DNA from: Acanthaster planci
Lineage: Eukaryota > Echinodermata > Asteroidea > Valvatida > Acanthasteridae
Assembly (NCBI RefSeq): GCF_001949145.1
Contig: NW_019091362.1
Span: 999,838-1,063,837 of the forward strand
Reading direction: 5' to 3'
Length of the DNA: 64,000 nt
Under the pieces are notes generated by a model. It saw only the letters and a list, made by a program, of their open reading frames with translations, was not told where the DNA came from and searched no databases. This document shows positions 55,314 through 64,000 of this stretch, piece by piece; the stretch's first letter is position 1, and each line of letters begins with the position of its first letter. The translations under genes and the position numbers were made by a program.

Positions 55314-58300
55314 GCAACAGTGGTTGTAGTATGGAGAATTCACGATGTTATGTTCACATGAATTTAAAGAACTCAGTTTACCAGATTTTATTCCAAATGG
55401 CTTATTTAGTCCTGCCCACAGATTTGGAAAGAATACCTGCCTCGTCCTTGGGGCATCCAATTAACAACAAGCACCTGATGGTGATCTAATCCCCCACCAA
55501 CGGTGCCACTGGCCCTGACCGATCAGCAGACCATTTAGGGAATCAAAAGCCAGCAGGGGCTGGAGCTGTCCAGACAACTCACCAGAGACCTTGCCCTGTG
55601 TGTGCCCCTGTCTGCGCTATGGGCTGACCCTGCCCTCAAAAATCCTTGGGGGGGCCAGATTAGACAAGGATATCTATTGACAGAGTAAAGCCTATATACA
55701 TTTATGCAGTAGGTACGTCAGAACAATAATCAATACTGTCTGAGACTGGTCTGAGTTTTAGAGGTCTTTATGATGCAACTTCCCTTGAACGTGATGAATG
55801 GGCTCCTCAAGAATTTGCGTTTACTGTTCAAAGGACACCTTTTTTTCAAGTGTGTATTTTAATGTAACCACTGGTCATGTTGTGAAAACATTGCTTTTAG
55901 AAGTTAGATTGTATGCCAGCCATTTACATGTACTGTGTGCTTCAGTGAAGGTGCACTATAAAAATGAGAAACTTTAATTTCTTGGTCCAAAATGTAGGAG
56001 ATGGGCATTTGCATGTCTGTCCAGTCTCTCCCAAAACCAATGTTATGGAGCTTCTGAGCACAGAATTTTACTGAGCAAAGCAAAGAGTTTCTTCAGCAGT
56101 AACAGGTTACTTGGTGATACGCTACACTATTTACTTGTACATTACATGTACGTTTTGCCACTCACAGATGTTACTGTTGATGGTCACTTGCGTAGCTAAC
56201 CCATGCTCGCTGCCCTGTGAAATTTGAAACCAACATTTTCAGGTACTCTAGGGTATTTGTGCAAGTAGGTTGACAACTGAGAAGGTTGTTTCAATGTGGA
56301 CTCAAACTATGACATGCATGTTGTCACAGTAACAGTGTCTCACAAAATAACAACCATGCCACTATTATCTTTACGTATAAAAGGGTTTCCCTTCTTATTC
56401 GTCCATGCTTGGACTGAGAGTTACATGTATGTATATCCAGAAATAGTCAAGTGAGTGCTACACATATGTTCACTTATCTTAATTCTAAATATAACTTCAT
56501 GCTATCCCTAGAGAATTACATGTTCTTAATGATATACATGTACATGTACCTGAGCTGTACAGATCATCTTGCATGTACACGTATTCGTGGGCTTGTAACC
56601 TTACACATCTATATTATATCTTTGAGGACACCTCAATATCCAATGTGTCTGGCGCTCATTGATTTCCATATTGACTCTCCCAAATTGCTGAAGGATAAGG
56701 CCTTCCTGACTTAATGAGCCAGTCTGTTTAATCAGCCTATTGAAGCTTGTTTGCTAATGGGATGTGGCCACCAAGATGTGGTCACGTTCTGTTCCTGTTA
56801 CAAGACCACAGCTGACTGTTGTGGGAGGGGGGGTGATGTCATCATGCTGCCTGTTAGTGCTGCTTGTGTTCTTGTAGTACCACTGATAAATTATTACCAG
56901 GTTTTTTTTCAGGCTTAAGCAAATCTTGTGCTTAAGCAGCCATTTGAAATTTGAAAACCTGTAGCCTTGTGTAGGCCCAGCCTGTATGCACCTTTTATAT
57001 TAAGATCAATTCTTGACTTGAGAAGCACTCAGTAATAGACATGTACATGTATGCCTACCCTTCTTTTTGAAGCATTTCACCAACTGACCTGTACATTTAC
57101 TGTATGATTAGGGTGCATCACCAGTACATGTGTACATGTATGTACATGTGTACCTTGAGAAAAGTAAATTAAAAATGTATTTACTGCTGATTCATTGGAG
57201 TTCTAGTTGCAGTAGTAGCTAGATATTGTAGTTATTGGCTGCAACAGGGCTCTGGATAAGAAAACACACACACACAAGTGTGTATTTGCCTGCAACTGGG
57301 GACCCCCTATTGTTCCTCTTTTGTTTGTACTTAAACTATTTTAGAAGACCACCCGTATGTTTTGTACACAGTTGTCAATCGGGGACCCTCTGTCAATCGG
57401 GGACCTTATTGTCCTCTATTGTTCAGGGTCCCCAATTGAATGCAGAAACAAACTCACACACACAAATCCTGTGTTTACAAGAAAAAATTGAATTTTACAA
57501 TTTTGGAAAGAAAAATATTACTTGAAAAGTATTTACATGTATGTGAAGAATATAAACTGTATGGGTCTTTTCACCAAGTAGGTCTGTAGACTGCAAGGTT
57601 GTGCAATAGCAGACATTCTCCACACACAAGCATCTGTTTTCTTCCCCTATGGTTGAAGGATACAGATGTTACGTATATTTGCAGTGTGTACAGTTGGTCC
57701 CATTCTAAAACAGCATTTGATGGGATATATTTAAAGCTGGTATTCCTCAATGGTCTGCACTTGAAACATCCTTCAAAAAAGTACTACCACTACGATGTAC
57801 ACCAATGGGTGTAATATTAACACCCTGCCAGCATTATTCAAAATTCTTTATATTCAATGCCATTGAACTCTCTTCCTGTCTCTATTCATCCTCTCAATTT
57901 CATTGAAATAGAACTCTCTCCTGTCAATGGTATCAACAAATCCCCTTGATTTTTGTTGAAGAAAAGGGTTCTTTACCTGATTTCCCCTACAGGCCAACTT
58001 GATAAACACGGGGAAGAAAATCCCACCTCGTGAGAAATATTACTCACAAATATAAGGCCTAGCGGGAATTTAGTTTTGAAGCGGGCCAGTAACTGCCAAA
58101 GAGCCCTCGTGCAAAATACAAGTTACGTAGGTTTATGTGCATTGTGTCAGAGTACATGCTTTCAATAAAGCCCTGTGTGCAAAAGTGTGACATGATTGAA
58201 CCATGGCAACCTTCATTGTTTGCAGAACTAAAGAAAACCTTGACAGAATTTACTTTTGTTGCAGAAAAGAACACTTGGCACTTTTGGTAAACAGTTATTT

Positions 58301-58599
58301 CCTGTTTCACTAGACCCAACATGCACAGTGTGTGGGTTTCCAAAATATCACTTCAAAGGAATGTTTGAATAAGGCAAAGTGATTCGAAACTTTGATCAGA
58401 AATAGATTGTTGTGAACAGCATTTTAAAAAATATTGTATGCATCATTGTATTGTTTTATTCTGTCACATTTGCATTTTGTTCTGTTTTCATAGTCTATAA
58501 GACTCAACAAATTGGATAGTTTCACAGTTCTTTTTATTTGACTCCCTAACTTACGGTAGGTTCCCAGGCTGGACATGTGAGAAAGACCATCCTAACCCC

Positions 58600-58975
58600 A
58601 AGGCCCTATTTGCTCTTGCACATCCTCAATCCTACAGAATCCATCATTCGCCTTGCCCCCCCTCCCCCAAATGTGTTCATCCTGAAACCTCCAAAATTCT
58701 CCCTTGTTTCATGGATATGCTTCTTGGAGGGGTGATGCCTGTCACAGTCCTTCAAAATCCTCTGGCAATTCCTGCCATTAAGTACTGGCAATGTGAATGA
58801 TACCTGTATCTTGGAGCAGCATGAATGATTTGACAATCGAGGTACATGTACCAGTATGAATTTACATGTATGCGGAGCATAAGCCCACAAGGTCCAATCC
58901 AAGACCTTGACACATCCTTCTGCAATCAGCCACTCTTTTTTTGCCATTCATCCCCATTCATCCAAAATCTTCCAA
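58600..58975 (-). repeat. Dispersed family B, inverted copy
   Basis: On the minus strand it starts GGAAGATTTTGGATGAATGG GGATGAATGGC and ends GGATTGAGGATGTGCAAGAG CAAATAGGGCCTTGGGG. Both ends match 40690-40990. The middle carries CCTCCAAAATTCTCC and CCTTCAAAATCCTCTGGCAA, related to the inner repeats of that copy. Confidence 0.7.
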
Positions 58976-59570
58976 AACTAACCAGAGGGTTTACTGGTAG
59001 GAGTATTGAGGGTGGTTAGGGTTTAGAATATTATTAGAACCGTGGTCCCCGGTCCGTGTCAACTTATAGTGGGCTGATGCTGTATGCGTTGAATGTACAG
59101 TTACGTGTAGGTCACTACACCATGCTCGATACTGAAGGCTCAGGAAGGTTCCTATAAAATGTATTTAGTGCACTGGGGTTTAGGGTTACACTAATTAAAC
59201 TATGTTGAAGCATTACATGTACATGTATGCTGAGTACAAGTACATGAGTACATTCATTTTCACCGAATGTACCCTTCCATGACCTACATTGTATTTTCAT
59301 TCATTTATGATGTCTTAGCCCATTTCTCTATTTACATGTTCATTGTATTTTTTACAGAGGGTGAACTACTTCTGACAAGTGGCTGAAGTCTTTAATGTCC
59401 TTGATTCAAGAAAAAACTTTCTTTATGACCTCTGGTCCCTTTTTAGCCATACCCTAGTAAGACTGTTTCCTTTTTGATGTGGTCAGTTTATAAATAACGT
59501 AATGCAGATTCAACGAAAAACGAGGGGATGAGGGAATAAAGAACGCATGTTTCACGCTTTGATGAAATTC

Positions 59571-59880
59571 CCACAATGGCCTTAGCCGGCCTGGCATTTC
59601 TGCGAAGGAGTGTTGCAAAAATATCACGGCGGCTATTTTTGACCGTGACAAAGCGTCCGTCCCGGACCAGATGTAGGTCAGACGAGAGCAAGTGGGGGAA
59701 ACGGATGCAGTGGGCCCGCCATAAAGGAGGGAGGAAACGCAATGATCAAGATTATTTGGGAGAAGAAAGCAAGCTGAATGTCAGCTAAACATGACATTTG
59801 GCTCGGGTGCGAGCGCAGCAGGATGAGGCATGGTCAGCGCAAAGTGCAGATTTCCCCCGTAGCATTTTTCTGAGACAAGG
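59571..59880. other. Candidate conserved non-coding block
   Basis: About 300 bp with CpG and GC content clearly higher than its surroundings and no repeat character: ATATCACGGCGGCTATTTTT, GACAAAGCGTCCGTCCCGGA, GGCTCGGGTGCGAGCGCAGC. A 70-codon open frame (59576-59788, basic composition) is not convincing as a protein and lacks splice sites. Such an island inside a large intron fits an enhancer or an internal promoter. Confidence 0.3.
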
Positions 59881-62800
59881 AGGCCAACAGGGTGTCCTTT
59901 TTGAAAAAGGCGATTCTAGATAAGCTGTTTCTGATACTTTCCGGTCTGTCTGCATAGACCTTTTCTTGTTATCACAAGCTTTCAGTGAATCAAGTGATCA
60001 GCATTTGACTTAATTGTGGGCGGGGTACAAGATGCAGATGTACATGCAGTGAATTTATTTGCGAGACCTTTTGATAAAAACAGTTACAATAGGTGCATTT
60101 TTTTCAATATCTTTTTGTTTGGACACGTTAAGCAGTTTGTGCTGAAGTTGTATCATTTCTGATGGAGATCCCCCAAATACAGTAGGAAATCATAATTCAT
60201 CTGTAAGTAGGGGTTGTTCTGTAGGTAAGGATGGGTTGGGTCAGGAATGAGATTCTTCCGACTTCTGGCGGAAGTTCGACTTTCTTATTTTGACTTTGCG
60301 ACTTTAATTTTAAGATCAGTCTTGTACATGTGCTTGAACTCCAACCATGGAAAATTGACATTTTAAGTGCCGACAGTTACATATAATACACTTTCTGACA
60401 TACTGTAGTACTTCAGAAATATATTTTGATGTTCAAGTATCACATATTATAACAATAAATGTTCTGGAATGAAATTTTCAAAACATGGTTTCCTTACTAT
60501 TTTATATCTTCTCCTGTAACGTATTATTTTTATATTAAAACTGTTTTTTCATTCCTCTATAGTAGCACATACGTTAGTGGTACATGTACTTACGTTAACG
60601 TGTTCTTGGGTGCGGTTCAGCATCATCAGCGTGTTACATGTTCAAGTTCTGCCCCAAGTTAGAACTGCAACATTACCGACACAACTTGAAAGACATTATT
60701 CATCAGGAAGGAGAGGGACATACAAAGGAGATTGACAAAGGCCTTAAAATCCCATGGCGGTGGGAATGGGTGTAAACAAAATCTGGAAGAGTTTCTCTCT
60801 CTGAGTTCATTCGGAAATTGAAGAAGCTGGACAAAGTATTATGCCTGTGGTGCAATACTGATATAAACTATGCATCAAGGGGGATAAGGGCGATCATGAC
60901 TCATGCTGAAACTTTCAAGAAAGTAGCTAGTATCACACTTAAAGAAAAGAATTATGTCATTGAAACCTGTTGGTGTTTCAGCTTTCCACTTGTTTACTTG
61001 TAGTTTTTACGTGTTTACAACTTTGGCTATTAGTGAGAACTAATAGCATGGTTCTCCTGAAGTCCTTAGCTGCATTGATGTGCATGCAGGTCATCCCTGT
61101 TTATCAGTGCAGAAAGTCACTCCTTCCTCCACTAGAAGACCCTCCAAAAGAGGCTTGACTGTTTCCGGCCCTGGTCAGCTGCTTCGCAGCCTCTGCTACT
61201 GCCCCTCCCTGTTGTCAGAGATATGTTATTGTTCATGCTTAAAGGTACACCCTAGGGCCACATTGTTTGTGCTGTTCATCTCTCTTTAATGAGCACCAGG
61301 GGGACTCTGGGCATATTTTCTTGGGGGGGGGGCACCAGCTGAGCTCCCTTGATAAGGCCAGGTCCTTTTCTCTTCTTGTTTTGTTGATTGCCCACACCTA
61401 TTCTGTTGGAGGGGAGTCCTGTTACATTCTCATTTGATGTGCTGTGTGTACCAGGGAGATACCGGTGCTGAAATCTGTGTTCCCTCCAAAAACTTTCTGA
61501 TTTCATTGGTGAAACTTGTCAAAAGGGAAAAAAGTTTCTTCTTTCCCTGTCTCGTCTTTCCTTTTTCCCCTGATATTGTCCTTCTCTTTAATTTTTAGAT
61601 TGAAGAAATTTTGTAATGATTTGGTCTACCCTTTTGTGCCCTAAAATAGTCCTCCTTTCCAATTTTGTAATGAAAAATTTTACAACTTGGAAAGGGAAGT
61701 ATTGAATGATTTCAAATGTTGGGTAACTAGTAGGCTTGCATAAAGGCCCATTCTTGATTGTGTACATAGGCATGCAGACTTCCAAGGACTATTGACTCAC
61801 AGTACTGTTTGGAATGGGCCTAAATGCATGTTTATTTGGACAGCATATCAGATTGGCAGAGGTTATGATTTAGTCATCACTGTCCGTTCATGTATCCTGC
61901 CATTGATGTTCCTGAAGGTGAACAAGGAAGGGGACCTAGTTAATGTGCTTCAGGAATTTGACAGGAACACCAAACAAAGTACAGCCTTGGTGGAAAGAAG
62001 GGGCCCTGATTGACATCTCCTTGGGACCATTGTGTCAGATTACTTTCATGATAGCTCTGCCCAAATTTTGGAGCTTTTCTTTTGGAAAGGAAGAGGGAAT
62101 GGCATAAGGAGTGGTGCCCTTGCTGGACTTGGATTAAATGACTAATTTAAATTATTAATTAAATGACTATAATGACTACATGTAAATGTCATCACATTTG
62201 TCAAATATTTTAAAAAATTTGTCACAAAAACTTACTTTTGTTACATCAGAATTCAGCAACTTGTACATGTACTGTACTAGGATTCATTCATTTGGAACTT
62301 GAACACAGGGAATTGATCCCTTTCACTTTTTATCAGTTTGCTGCTGATGTGGTTTGCTTTCCTCCCTTTAAAAAACCCACAACCACCCCAACCCCACACC
62401 CCACTCCACCCTCACCCGGAGGAAAAAGTCAGGGGGGGGGGCTGCCATGACCACACTTCATTTGACTTGGAAAAGTCTTAAAGGATTTTGTGTTCACGTT
62501 AAATGTTTTTTCATGCAAAATGTTACTAATTGGTTTATTTGTACCAAACGTAAAAATAAGAGCATGCTTATGACTTTGTTTTACACGTGTTGGGCTGTAT
62601 TTGGGAAAAAAAAAAAACAAACCCTCAAAAAGAAAGTCCTAATTTAACTTGATTCAGTGGAATTGTTTTGTTGCATGTCTCGTGAACCAGGACTTACTAG
62701 TAGGTACATGTGTAATTCCAGGTTAATGGTCAAGCATCAATTAATTCAACACCCATTGAGCATCCTTCTGTTTTTCCTGACAGACTCATCAAGTACAGTA

Positions 62801-63440
62801 CCAGCAGGATTTTTTAAAGTTAGTCAAATACCCGCATACTTTTCAGTGAAGATCCAACTAGCCTCGCTCAGCAGTCAAGCATGCCCAGTGGTCAAGCATG
62901 ACTGACCTGACTGACCTTTTCATCTCAGGACTTGTCTGCATTCTATGCAAATGGAGCCAGGTGTTACGTAATCCCGTTGATGTCATGGGCAGCTGTATTA
63001 TGATTCACAGTCAGCCCGCAGTGTGTGTGTATGAATATCTTTATTGCATGATGGTACTTACAACACCCAGTAACGTTTTTTCATCAATAGAAAAAAAAAG
63101 AGAGCATATTCAGTGGAGCGACAATTGGTGCATGGCGTAGCTTATCTGGTGCTAGATAACAGGGCCTGCAAAGGGTACTGCTGTTGAGCAAGATTCTATC
63201 CGTCGCAGTTGTGTCTTTGTTGTCAGCAACTCGGAATCTCTTGCCATTCGTGTGTTTTCATGGTGCAGTGAACATTTGCTTCAGAGTTGCCTTGTGATGT
63301 ATATTTTTGTATGCACAACCATTTTGCTTCATCACTGACGTGTAGAAAATATGTGACAGATTACAAAAAGATCATGATTGTGTCTGTTTCCTTTGATCAG
63401 AAATTAAGTAATTGTAATCATTGTTGTTTTTTTCTTGCAG

Positions 63441-63500
63441 GTTCTGAAAAGTTCTTTGTTTGAACTGTTCACTGGTAGAGCACATACATACATGTAGTTG
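63441..63500 (+). other. Exon-like 60-bp segment, probably non-coding 5' exon
   Basis: A strong acceptor (tgtttttttcttgcag, AG at 63439-63440) and a strong donor (gtaagtc from 63501) enclose exactly 60 bp. All three frames contain a stop, and the only ATG is followed at once by TAG. If spliced, it would be an untranslated leader exon of a + strand gene continuing past the window, possibly joined to the donor at 29273. Confidence 0.45.
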
Positions 63501-64000
63501 GTAAGTCTCGCGATGTTTTCAATTTGAAAGGGTTCCGTGGAATTTTAATGTTTCTTTAAACCCTTTAAAATTAGGTATTGATTTAAAATAAAATGGTTTG
63601 AGTTAGCACTGTCATCTTTATAAAATGTCAGATTTACTTTTTAGTTTGCTTGTAACTGAAAAGATTGATACATGTGGATCAGAAATGACGTGCTTTACTT
63701 GGTGGGTGAAAAAAACCCTGATTGTAATAAACGGGCCTGACTATAGCAACATGCCATCTTTAATTTGCATCATGTGCTTGATGCACCTGTACAGTACAAC
63801 CATATTTGGAATTCGTATCAATACCCAGTGTTGATTACATTGGATGTGTATTTTAGATATAAAGAATATTATGCATGACATATTTGCATGTACTGATATT
63901 TAAATACCGGTACATGAAGTCAGACATCTTTTTGATGGACACACATGCTTTAACAGGTGTAGGCTGCGGGCACATGGCCCAAATTTGATATAACTTGCTA
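63501..64000 (+). other. Downstream intron sequence, nothing recognised
   Basis: AT-rich with some TACCGGTACATG sequence near 63907. A 69-codon open frame at 63625-63834 has no family resemblance. Confidence 0.4.

Larger units (their letters stand above)
54942..55406. mobile_element. Palindromic MITE, family A copy 2
   Basis: Left arm 54942 to about 55080 matches 10536-10673 closely, with GCGAGTTAAATTTGAATAAA and TATACCTCGTGATTCGGGGC. The right arm from 55138 to 55406 has lost part of its end and is interrupted by a nested insertion (55181-55313) containing 71 N. The long minus-strand open frame across it is chance. Confidence 0.85.
29273..63440 (+). other. Putative giant intron or gene desert
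   Basis: In 34 kb I found no exon with recognisable protein similarity on either strand. All open frames are short (under 190 codons) and many simply run through repeats or gaps. Contents are TACATGTA-type simple sequence, short DNA transposons, SINEs, minisatellites, several dispersed families (listed separately) and a few non-repetitive CpG-bearing blocks. Lying between two exon-like non-coding segments, it is best read as an intron of a gene whose coding part is beyond 64 kb. Confidence 0.4.

Noticed and set aside
59576-59788. Small basic protein of 70 residues
   Set aside because: No start context, splice sites or homology that I can see; the base composition is better explained by a CpG-rich non-coding block.

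Overview
This is eukaryotic, intron-rich animal DNA: GT/AG introns, one gene end plus one complete gene, and many short interspersed repeats. Very frequent TACATGTACATGTA-type runs, compact coding exons of 27-216 bp and short hairpin repeats suggest an invertebrate deuterostome, most likely a lancelet (Branchiostoma). That assignment is inference. There are two assembly gaps, at 13439-14195 and 55237-55307, and one ambiguous base at 8322.

Region 1 (1-2.7 kb, + strand) holds the last three coding exons of ZC3H15, the DRG-binding zinc-finger protein DFRP1. It ends in a 'VPVDENLF' acidic tail. Region 2 (2.7-7.1 kb) is a 4.45 kb tail-to-tail intergenic interval. It holds a hAT-like repeat copy (whose body overlaps the last ZC3H15 intron) and a 100-bp higher-order minisatellite.

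Region 3 (7.1-26.5 kb, - strand) is a complete DNAJC10/ERdj5 gene, an ER-resident J-domain protein and disulfide reductase. I rebuilt 20 coding exons (2,421 bp, 806 aa) with matching splice phases. The protein has a signal peptide, a J domain with HPD, a CHHC thioredoxin domain, two Cys-poor Trx-b domains, and thioredoxin domains with CPPC, CGPC and CMPC. It closes with a 27-bp final exon that supplies the KDEL retention signal. Its introns carry several non-autonomous DNA transposons, SINE-like elements and a decayed fragment that resembles one of its own thioredoxin exons. A probable 5' UTR exon near 26.3-26.45 kb lies beside a UPRE-like TGACGTGT.

Region 4 (26.5-64 kb) has no convincing coding exon. 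A CpG-containing stretch ends at a strong splice donor (29272/29273), and a clean 60-bp exon-like segment with stops in all frames sits at 63441-63500. The simplest reading is a divergent + strand gene whose non-coding 5' exons and giant intron(s) fill 29-64 kb, with its coding part beyond the window. This interval is rich in repeats: MITEs with inferred TTAA and 8-bp target duplications, an inverted pair of tRNA-Thr-derived SINEs, minisatellites and dispersed 100-300 bp families. It also has a few CpG-bearing, non-repetitive blocks that could be conserved regulatory elements. I found no CRISPR array, operon, prophage or other prokaryotic system, and no convincing new biochemical system.
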